Source: Fragilaria radians (taxonomy: Eukaryota > Bacillariophyta > Fragilariophyceae > Fragilariales > Fragilariaceae). Taken from it: a stretch of 35,981 nt of DNA. This document shows, piece by piece, positions 1 to 9,732 of this stretch (the first letter of the stretch is position 1; every line of letters starts with the position of its first letter). Location of the stretch: NCBI GenBank assembly GCA_900642245.1, contig CAAAJI010000291.1, forward strand, positions 8,239-44,219, given 5' to 3'. The notes under the pieces are model-generated. The model was not told the origin of the DNA and did no database searches. It worked only from the letters and a program-made list of their open reading frames with translations. The translations under genes were made by a program, and so were the position numbers.

Positions 1-378
1 ACGATGAAAGGTTGTACGTAAATTCGTCACAGTCGTTTCGACATTCTCCAATTGTGTTGCCATCAATGCTCGTTCCTTCAAATCGGCACCAGCACAAAAT
101 ATATTTGGAATTTGAGATGTAAGTATAACACAACGTGTTTCTGTCGTCGTCTTATCGTCGGAACATTGCTTCTCAAGGTCATCAAGGGCCAAGGAAAGTT
201 CGTGAACAAGTTGTTTGCCCAGGGCATTCACTTTTGGTCGATTAAGTTTAAGTATGGTAATGTAATGATCCTTGTGATGTTCCACAAGTAATTCGCGACC
301 ATTACTTTGCCATCGTACAATGGTGTATCTTGAAAGCACTGAACGCTGAGACGCCACACGAAACGAGAGAAGCATCAT
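1..378 (-). CDS. Enoyl-CoA hydratase/isomerase family protein, AUH/ECHDC2-like, mitochondrial (5' part only)
   Basis: The minus strand is open for 126 codons from ATG at 378 to the left edge, so only the N-terminal part is present. Residues 1-25 have no acidic residue, several Arg, and hydrophobic/Ser residues, as in a mitochondrial presequence. The body then matches the crotonase fold: ITILKLNRPKVNALGKQL (first strand and helix) and IPNIFCAGADLKERA, the first oxyanion-hole segment, which is nearly the signature of AUH (3-methylglutaconyl-CoA hydratase, leucine catabolism) and ECHDC2. An in-frame TAA lies 8 codons upstream of the ATG, which fixes the start. The second oxyanion-hole glycines and the catalytic Glu lie outside the window, so AUH and ECHDC2 cannot be separated. 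Family assignment is strong; the exact substrate is inference. Confidence 0.86.
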   Translation of the reverse strand, partial: MMLLSFRVASQRSVLSRYTIVRWQSNGRELLVEHHKDHYITILKLNRPKVNALGKQLVHELSLALDDLEKQCSDDKTTTETRCVILTSQIPNIFCAGADLKERALMATQLENVETTVTNLRTTFHR

Positions 379-1005
379 TGTAGGGAGGATTGTTCTTTAG
401 AATTTTTTCTTTGGTGTCAATCAACCCACGCAAATGGTTCACTGGAAAAAAAACAGCTAACTAACTGTAAACCTTGGCTGGCGTGTGAAGTTAGTCTGCA
501 CTAATTTGGATGCACATTGGGTTTCACTTTAAGTGGAATGCTGCTGGCCAACTGGCAAAATGCTCTTTCCATATTTCCGGAAGGTAATTAATCTCTGGAA
601 TGATGAAACATTCAAAAATGCCCTCAAGTACTGTAGTACAACAGCAAGACAGGAGGCTTTATGAAGCAAAAGGCAGGACTACCTAGTAATCAGCCTCCTT
701 TGGCTTTACTTTGCAGATTGCAGCCATTCAATATGAATTTACCCTACTTGCCAGGAGTTAGACCCCATTGACACCAGGAAAACACTGTACAACACTCTTC
801 CTTCATACGTACACACTATAATTTCTACAGCAAATTACAAATGGTTCCACAAAAGCTAAACTGACAGTGAAGTCAGGTCCTATTTTCATAGGTTACTGGC
901 TATTGGTTTGATGGCGCGCAGCAAGAAACCTAAGTCAGTGGACAAATAACAATCCTTTTACTACAGGAATAATACTGGAAATATCAGTAGCCAAAATACT
1001 TTGTA
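379..1005. other. Intergenic, probable retroelement flank, no gene recognised
   Basis: No convincing reading frame is present. The sequence lies between the hydratase start and the first recognisable retrotransposon domain. It may hold the decayed gag or LTR of the Ty3 element that follows, but I could not identify LTR ends or a primer-binding site. Confidence 0.3.
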
Positions 1006-2918
1006 GTGAAAGTGATATTAAATGTATTCTACAAAGTACTCATAGATATGGGTTGTACTAGAACCATTATCAAGCAAAACAGCCTGCAGGATAAATTCTT
1101 TGAATCCCTGAAACATCTCAATGAAGTCTCCTGGACTACAAAGGCAGGAAAATTTGTAATTAAATATGATGCTCCTTTGCAGTTTTTGTTACCAGAATTT
1201 GCTCCAAGTTGCAAAATTAACTAGCTGTGGATAACACAGCGCAACAATCAAAATATGGCATGATAGTTGGATGCAATTTAAAAATCGTGATTGGAATGGA
1301 TATTCAATTTTCCACTAAACATTTGAAGTGGGATGAAACACCAAACACAAATTTGTCTTACTTAGACACAAAACATTGGCAATCTTCAGGATGTATTTGC
1401 AACTGCATCAACTTCTATTTTAATTCTTTATGCAGAGGCAAACATAGATTCCACCATCAATTAACGTAATCATTTAAGTGTAATGCAACTACAACAGTTG
1501 AAAGCATTCTTTTACAAATATGAACATGTGTTTGATGGAACACTTGGCGACAAGAAATCAGATCCAGTAAGCTTTCAGCTTACAGAAGGTGCTAAGCCTT
1601 TTCAATTACTGCCATTTTCAGTTCCAAAAATAAATGGGGACAAACAAAAACAGGAAATACAACGCCATTGTGACTTAGGAGGTTTAAAACCCCAAATAGT
1701 CTCAGAGCATCAATCTTCATCTTTCATCTTTCCAAAGAAGAATGGAATTGTTACAGTCATATCCAACTTCAAAGGGTGAGCATTCCCTATTCCTAAAATA
1801 CAGGATCTACTTACCAGTTTAAATGGATTCACTTATGTACCATCCATTGACCTAGACATGGGTTATTATACCATACAGTTGACACCTCAGGCTCAACAGC
1901 TATGCACAATTGTCTTTCTCTGCAACAAATAATACTACCTAAGATTATCCATGGGAGTTGCTAACTCACCAGATATTTCAAGAGAAAAATATCCCAACTA
2001 ATGAATGGACTTGAATCTGTGAGTGATTACCTAGATGATGTTCTGGTAGCAGCAAAGGGATCTTACAAAGAACATCTTCTAAATTAAAACAAGTTTTTGA
2101 AAAGCTGGACAAAGCTAACCTATGTATAAGCATTGAAAAATGTACTTTTCTACGCAAAAGTTTGAATACTTAGGCTTTCTGGTGACAACAGACAGAATTT
2201 GCCCACTTCCTTCTAAGGTGGAAGTAATATAACAACTCAAGATGCCTAACACCTTAAAGCAGCTGCGCTCATTCTAGGCCCTAGTGAACTACTAATGTGA
2301 TATGTGGAAGCAAAGATTGTATCTGCTCACACCATTGACAGAGGTTACAAAAGTACTTGTCCTTGTGTAAGTAAGACTTTCAAATGGACAGAGGCTCAAG
2401 ACAAAGCCTTACAGGAAGTCAAGGATGTCATTACACAAAATGCCTAATTTAAAGTCCCTGACTTCAACAAAGTCTTTGAAATACGTACTGATGCCTCAGA
2501 TCATCAACTAGGATCAGTGATCAGTCAAGAGGGCCACCCTACAGCGTTTTTAACTAGAAAACGTACTGAAATGCAGCATAACTATTTGGTAGGGGAAGAG
2601 AGATGTTCTCTATAGTCAAAACTCTAAATGAGTTCAGAACAATGATCCTGGATATTGTAAGACAATCTATACGGACCATGAAAACCTAACTAGACTGACT
2701 ACATTGCCTAAATCTCCGTGCACACAAAGATGTTGCTGGACCATTGAAGAATTTGGTCCAAGTATAGAGCACATCAAAGGACCATGCAATATGGCAGCTG
2801 ATGCTCTAAGCAGATCAGATACTGAAATGTCATCAACAACTGCTAACTCCAAGCAAGTAGCTGAGCTTTATGAAAACACGGATGATAAGAGTCTACAAAA
2901 ATTAGACTATCTCTTGAG

Positions 2919-5171
2919 CAGGCCCGGTTGTTTTCTCCGCGGAGAATTTCTCTGCCAATGAATTATCCCATTTCTGCTGCCTGCCTACGCAGACATTAGT
3001 CATTCAGTGTACGTAATTTTTTGTTTTAAATCTGAGTAATTTTTGATTCTTTAGAATTTTTTTAAATTAGCTCAAACTGTGACAGCAGAGCTCCAATAAA
3101 TGGAAATTGGCAAAAGAGACGAAAGAAAGGAATTGAATTGAAAATACAATGAATTATTTTTTATAGTTGGCTCAAAGCAGATTGGCTAAACGTTGCAGCA
3201 TGCTTTTTAATATCTTCAGCTTCTTTAACGTTTTTTGTGGTTGGGATTAGACCGCTGAGGGCACTTCTTTGAGTACTTGCAATGGTCAATAGCACAAATG
3301 TCTTGATAGAATTGACATGCTGAACGCTCTGTAGCGGACTTTCTCTTTGTAGTGTTTGGCGGAAGACGACAGTTTCCGTTGTTTACAATTGAAGTGTTCT
3401 TATCGTTTTTGACGCTGCACAGCATGTACTAGGCGCATTCGATATAAATTCCATGCAGTCTCCAGTGCCATCAGACTTGAAGAATTGAGTTATTCCATTC
3501 ACACATTTTGTCAAATATGCCATGATAATGTTATACAAATACTCACTGTTAGTGCCTTCCTTGATCACAGTTTCTGACAATTTTGAATAACAAACACTGG
3601 AATTATTTGGATATTTGATTTTTCGTAGATCATTCATAACATTTGAGTTCTGGCAACATAATTGTTCATTTGAAGAATGTTCAACATAAGGTTTATTTAA
3701 CATGCAATACAAAGGATTAAACAACAGGCGGCATCGAGATGACATATATTTTGGATCCATAAACTGAATCTTATCCAACAAAGTACGGCAAGGTAAGTTC
3801 ATAATTTTGAATGATTCACAAATACATTCTTGCACATTTTCTGCTTTCATAGTCACCTTTTGTTCAATATTACTATGTCCATATAGACCATTCACTACAA
3901 ATTCAAAATTATTCACTGTGTTAACCTAGAACTGATCCGTTTGTAGCTTCTCCGCATCTACATGTTTCATTACAAACATGGTAATCTTTGTGCCTTTTGC
4001 AACACACTGCTTTATGATTTCAATATCTTCTGCATATTGATGATTGATGATTTTGTCAGTTGCATCATCTAATTGGCGTGGAATCATTGTCTTCAACATA
4101 TTTTTTCGTATTTTTGAATCATTATGTTTCTAGAGAAAATGCATAGACTCGCATCTCTTTGTGGATCGACATCCAGCTGTAAAAAAAGCTGGACAAAAGC
4201 AAAAGCTACTTTTGTTTTTGATCGATAAAATGTTCCAACAAAATTTTGTGCCCTTGGATGATTCACTAAACAGTTATGGAGATTTTGATATTTTTCGCCA
4301 AATGCTGCAGTTGACCTGGCATTTTAGAGTAATGCATTGTACTGTGTTAGGTAATTGTCATGGAGTAGCACATCCATTTACGGGGTTAAAATCAGATCTA
4401 GGGAGAAATGATAGCTGCATAGCAATTGAGCTATACCCCTTCCTTCTGCATACCAATGCAAATGCTGCTGCACCATCGCTCATCATAATTCAGCCTTCTT
4501 TTCCAGTCCCAACGTTTTGAGACCAACCAATATATCTTCATGTAATTCATTGTGGCAAAGAATCACACCAACAATTTGGTTTTGCCCATACAATCAATAG
4601 TTCATAGCATAAATAGTGGCATACCATGAATATCAGTACCATGAGCACCATGAACAATAAAATAATTGCAATATAAGATGGCATATATTTTTACAACTCC
4701 GTTCAGATTAGGCCTGCATTTGAACTTTTTCTTCAATACCTTCCAAGGTATGAAAGTCTAAATCAGGATATAACACTATCAATGGTGCCCCAAGATTTAA
4801 CTCCTACGGCTTTAATGGTGTTGGCAATTCCTACTGCAAAGAGACCAATGGGATTGAGAATTGAGATCCTATTGTCACTAAATTGATGGCATCAATAAGG
4901 ACACCCATTTCAAGTCCTCATCACAGGACAAGCATGTTGGACTAGTACCATCTTTAGACGACATGTTAGCAAAAAAACGTAGCAAAATTGGCGCGACCAA
5001 ATTTTGCAACGAAATACTATAAATGTTAACCGTAATGCCTGGCGCCACGGCTAGGAAATTTTCTTTCTTTGCGCAGAAACCAACTTATCCCGCTGAGAAA
5101 TTCTCTGTGGGACAAAATATCAAAATATTTCATTGTCGGAGATATTCTCCCTGGAGAAATGATCAGGCCTG
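2919..5171. mobile_element. hAT-like DNA transposon inserted in the Ty3/gypsy pol
   Basis: The two ends form imperfect terminal inverted repeats. The left end reads CAGGCCCGGTTGTTTTCTCC and the reverse complement of the right end reads CAGGCCTGATCATTTCTCC; the similarity continues through GGAGAAT-TCTC and CAATGAA. The flanks are CTCTTGAG (2911-2918) and CCATTGAG (5173-5180), 6/8 identical and offset by one base at the right, consistent with an aged 8-bp target duplication. Taking the insert out joins the retrotransposon reading frame without a shift (TAT CTC TTG AG / T TCT CAA), which supports these borders. Both subterminal regions carry many short palindromes around TTCTCC/GGAGAA. CAG ends plus an 8-bp duplication point to the hAT superfamily, but the internal protein remnant was not recognised as a hAT transposase. 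Confidence 0.62.
3225..4130 (-). pseudogene. Decayed protein of the inserted DNA transposon, unrecognised
   Basis: On the minus strand a largely open frame runs from about 4130 to 3383 and continues, after a shift near 3400, to 3225. It is broken by at least one in-frame stop (TAG near 3929). The longest unbroken part is 177 codons (3383-3916). The protein is Cys-rich and Lys/Arg-rich toward its end (IDHCKYSKKCPQRSNPNHKKR region), suggesting a zinc-binding or nucleic-acid-binding tail. Its position between the inverted repeats makes it the likely remnant of the element's transposase or accessory protein. I recognise no family and no catalytic triad. Confidence 0.4.
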
Positions 5172-5702
5172 TCCATTGAGTTCTCAAATAGCTGAACATC
5201 AGCGTAAGGATCAAACACTGATTCAGCGTCAGCAACGTCATCCAGAGTATTTCTCCAAAACTTTTGATGAACATAATGCCATTCTCTATAAAAGTATAAT
5301 TTACATTCCTAAAGCACTTAGAAAGCCAATCTTCAGTTGGTACCACATGGCACTACAACACCCAGGTACCTAACAAGCAGAACGGACAATACCTTCACAT
5401 CTGGTGCAGCCAGGACTCAGCAATAATGTTGAAAACACACCACACACTTCCACAAGTGTCAAAGATGTAAAAATCCCAATTAGAAAGACAGACACCTATC
5501 TTTAAACAACATTGAACAAAACCCTTGTGATGCAATAAATGTTGAATTAATGATGCCATCTACTATTACAACAAAGCATGAAAAGGAACTTTACAATCTG
5601 TTGTCCTGGTATCAACATGGGATACCTGACACTGGCATAATTGAGTTCAACATAGTGATCTATCAGGATCTTACTGTCAACCTCTAGGATTGAAGTTCAG
5701 GC

Positions 5703-5933
5703 CTAGATGGATGCCTTATCCTTGAGCTGGTCAAGAAACATTTGGAGATTGACTGCTGTGCAATCAAATATAGGTGGTGACGGGTCTGTTCCTGCTTTGA
5801 TAAGCTTTGTGCCTGCATGAGTTGTGTAGTCAATGATTTCAATGTTGGCCAAAGCTGGGGCTAAAACAATCTGTTTACAGTGTTCCATATCTTCTAGAGG
5901 TCCAATATCTTTAGGGATATCCACTTGAGTCAC
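5703..5933 (-). pseudogene. Retrotransposon gag-like fragment in reverse orientation
   Basis: A 76-codon minus-strand frame carries LAPALANIEIIDYTTHAG followed by TKLIKAGTDP and a short stretch ending QMFLDQLKDKA. This pattern (proline/alanine, then IDYTT.., then LYK/LIKA.., then an F/L-rich helix) resembles the N-terminal part of gag proteins of stramenopile LTR retrotransposons as I remember them. It stops abruptly after LKDKA and nothing downstream was recognised, so it is a truncated relic. It lies opposite in strand to the Ty3/gypsy pol on its left and therefore belongs to a different element. The family call is tentative. Confidence 0.4.
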
Positions 5934-6206
5934 TTGATCTGCTCAAGCTGGCTCTTTCAATGGATTATATTCAGCTGTTGAAGCTTCTGGTGGCACCGCA
6001 CGTGGTGCTTGGAAAGGTTCTGGGATGCGACATGCCACACAATGATGGATTGCACTGTTGTCACACACACACTCACATCTGTCTCAACATGTTCCCTTTT
6101 GTCATTGGACTTCTCAAATCAAGAGATGAAGAGTTATTCTGAGGTTGAGTTGGAAAAGTCCATCTTTTTTATGGGAACAGTGTTCCAGGTCATTGTAAAA
6201 AATTGA

Positions 6207-7140
6207 GACCCATTCTGTGTCAAAAGGAAATTCAATGAAACCGCATGTATTATATTATATCAGGTGAGACAGTACACCAACATTTGAAGCTGTGAAAAAC
6301 ATGATAATGGGAAAAAAAGAGAAAATAAATCTTTATAGGAATATATAAATTGATTTAAAACTTGACGGATGTTATGGAAGCTCATATTGGTGAACCAGCA
6401 GAGCTTACAACATGTGTTCAGAATATGAAAGAGTATATATACCTAAGGATCAAGAGTGCGTGGAGAGGTGAAGGTATACGAAACATGTATGGCTTCTTCT
6501 TACATAGAAGAATATGGTTCATTGTTGTTAGGACTGCAAATTCAATTTTACTACGCAACAACCAAAAACTTTCAAACAATTAGGGACGCCAATAGCATGT
6601 TAAGTTATAAAAGATTTAATAATGTGAACAAGAATAAGTCATGGTAAGCAATGCAAGTTTCAACAAAAATACAAACACAGAAATTCGGAATTGTCTTTTT
6701 TTAACTTAAAGCAAAGTTAGAGATGTGGCAGTCAAAGCCATGAATTTTAATTTTGTTGGTGTAAGAACAAACCCAAACAATATGGGCAATCAAAATGTGC
6801 AAGCATATAGGAATGTATTCGATGCTTTCAGATTTATTGCGCAGGCTTCAAGAAAACAACTATTCACTGCAACAACCAATTTCAACCGATTCCTGAATTG
6901 TCTTCACAGCAACTTCACGTTCAGCCTTTTTTCTAGGTTCTATTATGCCTCCTCAGTTGGCAATGTTGTGAATAAATACCCTGGAATACCCTGGAATACC
7001 CTGGATTTCAGTTATTAAGTCTCCTCCTTTAAGATTGACACCTTTTGTCACTTCCACATCAACTGGCTTCCTATTAATCTCATAATTCCCCATTTGGTCC
7101 TGCACAATCCTATTCACTTTATTGATGACTGTTTCCATTG
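6207..7140. other. Unrecognised degenerate coding relics
   Basis: Two overlapping plus-strand frames (6362-6583 and 6456-6647) read better as one protein with a frameshift near 6460: ...MKEYIYLRIKSA then RGEVKVYETCMASSYIEEYG. On the minus strand 6953-7153 another short frame contains VTKGVNLKGGDLITEIQG, and the similarity to coding sequence seems to continue past its stop (GGIIEPRKKAEREVAVKTIQ, about 6880-6950). No family was recognised. They look like further mobile-element or gene debris. Confidence 0.3.
6975..7005. repeat. Three tandem copies of a TACCCTGGAA decamer
   Basis: The decamer TACCCTGGAA is repeated at 6977, 6987 and 6997, the last copy lacking its final base. It falls inside the minus-strand relic frame. 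Confidence 0.9.
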
Positions 7141-7246
7141 TGAATAGTTTCAAGAATCTTTTCCCTTGAACATTTACAATTGAAATCTAATTTTCAAAGT
7201 TTCCAAGAACCCACTGTATTACTAGTGGGATAGAGAGCATTACAAG

Positions 7247-7272
7247 CAGCACTTCTAGCTACTGAAGTGCTG
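7247..7272. repeat. Perfect 9-bp inverted repeat (hairpin)
   Basis: CAGCACTTC (7247-7255) and GAAGTGCTG (7264-7272) form a perfect 9-bp stem around an 8-base loop, about 210 bp upstream of the NDUFB9 start. No function is evident. Confidence 0.6.
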
Positions 7273-7482
7273 TCTCTGCTTTCATAAGTTTTTACGTGAG
7301 TTCCAAAATGAAAAAGGTTTGAAGGATGTGAAGGGGGTTCCTATACCCAAAATAGCAAAATTTGTCACAGTGTCCGTATGACGATTCAAGTTTGTTTTCT
7401 TGTATCGTAGTAGGCTAACGACATGGATTAATTACGTTACCAAGACAGTATTACAACCTCGTTTTGTTGTTTGAGAGACACG

Positions 7483-8163
7483 ATGTCAAGAGTTGTACGG
7501 CCTCAAGTATTGAATGCAGCTTTCTTAGCAGCCTCTAATGATTTCAAACAAAAGTTACCTCATCTTTCTCACGATCAAAAGGTAGGTATTATTGATATGG
7601 ATTGATTCCGTATTGGCACAAATATAATATTGCCTAGACTACAAGTACACACCTCATGCATATACACTCGAAAAAGACGACACTCATTTACTTTCATCTT
7701 CACCTTGAATGTGGTTTTTCACTTCTTCTCTCTTTAAATTTTGATATATTTTGGTTCATGATGACAAAAGGTTGCTCGGTTGTATCGTCACTCTTTGAAA
7801 TTACTTTTATCTTGGGCAGTCGATCGTGATATTTTCAATGAGGAAGCGACGAAACTTCGAGCACGATTTGATGCCAATCGTGGTGTATCGCAAAGTGCGG
7901 CCAGTCGCATCCTGGAGGAGGGAGAAGACGAAGCCTTTTATTATACCCATCCGGATCCGTATGTTGTCCCCTATATGCCGGGGGGGACACTCTTTATGAG
8001 GAATCCACCTCCCCCTCTTGAAGTTTGTTTCCCTGATGGGAATTATCCAGACGATGCTCCCAAGGTACTGTTCAATCCGGATATGACAGTATGCAAACCT
8101 GAAACTGGAAAAAGTGCTGTGGGGAATGTATTGATTGACTATACGAAAAAGAAGATGGAATAA
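7483..8163 (+). CDS. NDUFB9: NADH:ubiquinone oxidoreductase subunit B9 (LYR-motif subunit of complex I)
   Basis: Two exons, 7483-7581 and 7771-8163, with a 189-bp phase-0 intron (GTAGGT...AAAAG). They give 163 residues, close to the usual B22 length of about 110-180. The splice joins ...LSHDQK to VARLYRHSLK, placing the LYR tripeptide at residues 37-39. It is followed by LSWAVDRDIF, the T-KLRARFDANR helix, and the subunit signature EEGEDEAFYYTHPDPYVVPYMPGG seen in pieces (Glu-rich helix, HPDPY, PGGT), all typical of NDUFB9. This accessory subunit binds acyl carrier protein through its LYR helix at the matrix face of the distal part of the complex I membrane arm. Without the first exon the LYR region would be cut. 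The gene converges on the fructosamine kinase gene with only 92 bp between stop codons. Confidence 0.92.
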
Positions 8164-8255
8164 TAGTACTAAAGTATGAGTTAGGCGACTACAACAGTTG
8201 TCCACCTTTATTGAAAAGAAATGGCAATATCCTTGATTGAAACTAAAATGGATTC

Positions 8256-9481
8256 TCAGTAGCGGAGTATCTGCTGTATCATCGATCGAGCCTGTCCCAG
8301 GTAGCCCCCAAATAATACCTCATGATTCAGTATATGATACAAATTGTAAATGGTTCGTCGTTTTTCATGACCCTAAAGCGTTGTTTCAGAATGGGGCAAA
8401 ATACATTGTTATATCCTCACAACAAGTGAAAATCAAAAGAGAAACATATGCTGTCACTTACCTCTGGAAGTGGCCATTCGGATTCATAACCCTTGTAGAA
8501 ATCTGGACCGAATCCACCAAATAGATATGTCATGGCGATATCTGCCTCACGATCTCCATAGTACGTTGCTGGATCAAATATGACTGGAACTATGGATGCT
8601 TCAGAGCCATTCCCCTCCTGGATGAAGCCTTTGTTACCACCCCATAAATCACCATGCAACAGGGATGGTACTGGTTGATACGATGATGATGATGACAAGA
8701 GTTGTTTAGTTTTGGTTCGTAATTTCATGATAGTATCCTCATCATATCCAGCATCATACGTCCACTCCAACATGGGTTGAAGTCGATTCGTATCCCAAAA
8801 ATCAGCCCAATCCTCATTCCAGGGTAGGTTCGATTGGGGTGTTGCACCAATTGTCGTATCGACATGAAATCCAAATCCATTTGATGATATCGTTCGATGT
8901 AATTTAGCCAATTGGACACCTAATTCCCAATCACTTCCACTACGATTGGAAGTAAATGTCAAGTATTCAAAGACAGCATAGCCTCTTTTACTAATGTCAC
9001 CATCTTGTGCTCCCACACAGAATGGAGTAGGAACACGTATAGTTTGACTACTTGCCAATTCTTTGACGCCAGCAAATTCTGCCATAAGGAGTGATAATGG
9101 TCCTAATTTGACAAAATATAGTGTAGGAGTTTCCTCCTGATTGTCATGATGACTATCAATCTCCTGTACTATCCGAGTCGTAGCACCACTTCCACCTGCC
9201 ATTCCACCACTAGTCGTTGACGGAACGATACGTACAGATCGACCTAATGCATTGGAAAGATCGGATGAAATGACATCCCATAATGATGATGATGATGATG
9301 ATGCCACGGAACAAATCGTTGACATTCCAAATGGTCGATGACAAGATGACTTAGTATTAGGAATAATGTTCCTAAGAATAGATGCTTGCTTCGAATGAAC
9401 GTTCAAAGAATGAAAGCAATCCACGGGTGAAAAATGTACAAGTGAGCAAAGGGACAAAGAGAGAATCTTTCGGATGATCAT
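8256..9481 (-). CDS. FN3K: Fructosamine-3-kinase / ketosamine kinase, probably organelle-targeted
   Basis: Exon 1 is 9481-8462 and exon 2 is 8372-8256, separated by an 89-bp intron (GTAAGT...TTTAG, phase 0), giving 378 residues. The second exon supplies the family's C-terminal helix (RRTIYNLYHILNHEVLFGG, GYLGQA). Family features are LPWNEDWADFW (about 219), the catalytic loop HGDLWGGN (276-283) and the Mg-binding FDPATYYGDREAD. These kinases phosphorylate fructosamines and ribulosamines on glycated proteins so that the sugar falls off. The start chosen begins a signal-peptide-like run (Arg-Lys, then ILSLSLCSLVHF); about 45 further Ser-rich residues precede the kinase domain, compatible with a bipartite plastid leader. 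An upstream in-frame ATG at 9553 would add 24 residues. Serine runs are encoded by TCA/GAT microsatellites at about 8683 and 9281. Confidence 0.93.
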
Positions 9482-9732
9482 GATGTCGCAGTTGCACAAA
9501 GATATATTTAGATGCAATGGTGAGATTACTGTCCTCCAACGGTATGTTTCCATAACAGTAAGCTAGCTTAGTTGTTTATATGCTCTGCTTTGCCACAGTA
9601 GGTGCTCATGCAAGTAACAGTGCTGTTGTGGAAGTAACTTCTCGCAACTCTCAACGGAAGGAAAAACAACCAAGACTCTGAAAAAAGACCAACAACAACT
9701 TCGTTGGAAACGTTCTGCGTTTCGTTCTCGCC
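9482..9732. promoter_or_regulatory. Shared divergent promoter region of the kinase and DIX-domain genes
   Basis: The kinase (minus) and DIX-domain gene (plus) start head to head with about 250 bp between their start codons (180 bp if the kinase starts at 9553). This space must hold both promoters and leaders. No specific element was recognised. Confidence 0.35.

Larger units (their letters stand above)
1006..5650 (+). mobile_element. Degenerate Ty3/gypsy retrotransposon pol, interrupted by a DNA transposon
   Basis: Pol domains appear in Ty3/gypsy order but with many stops and frameshifts. About 1040-1075 encodes a protease-like VLIDMGCTRTIIK in which the active-site D-S/T-G has become D-M-G. 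About 1227-1320 reads as the rest of the protease and its linker. 1483-2300 is reverse transcriptase: FIFPKKNG, then DLDMGYYTIQLTPQAQQLC and MGVANSPDI, with the catalytic YLDD box at 2028-2039. About 2470-2850 is RNase H (RTDASDHQLGSVISQEGHP, later MAADALSR). The integrase zinc-binding region resumes at 5172-5480 (IAEHQRKD, IYIPKALRKP, WYHMALQHPG, HKCQRCK). The catalytic integrase core was not found. The gap between RNase H and integrase is filled by the 2919-5171 insertion. This is an old, inactive copy. Its outer ends are approximate and no LTRs were recognised. Confidence 0.85.

Noticed and set aside
52..291. Plus-strand 79-codon frame at the left edge
   Set aside because: It overlaps the minus-strand enoyl-CoA hydratase, whose motifs are clear; the plus frame has none.
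4161..4520. Plus-strand 119-codon frame inside the first DNA transposon
   Set aside because: No recognisable domain; it lies opposite the likely upstream part of the minus-strand transposon protein.
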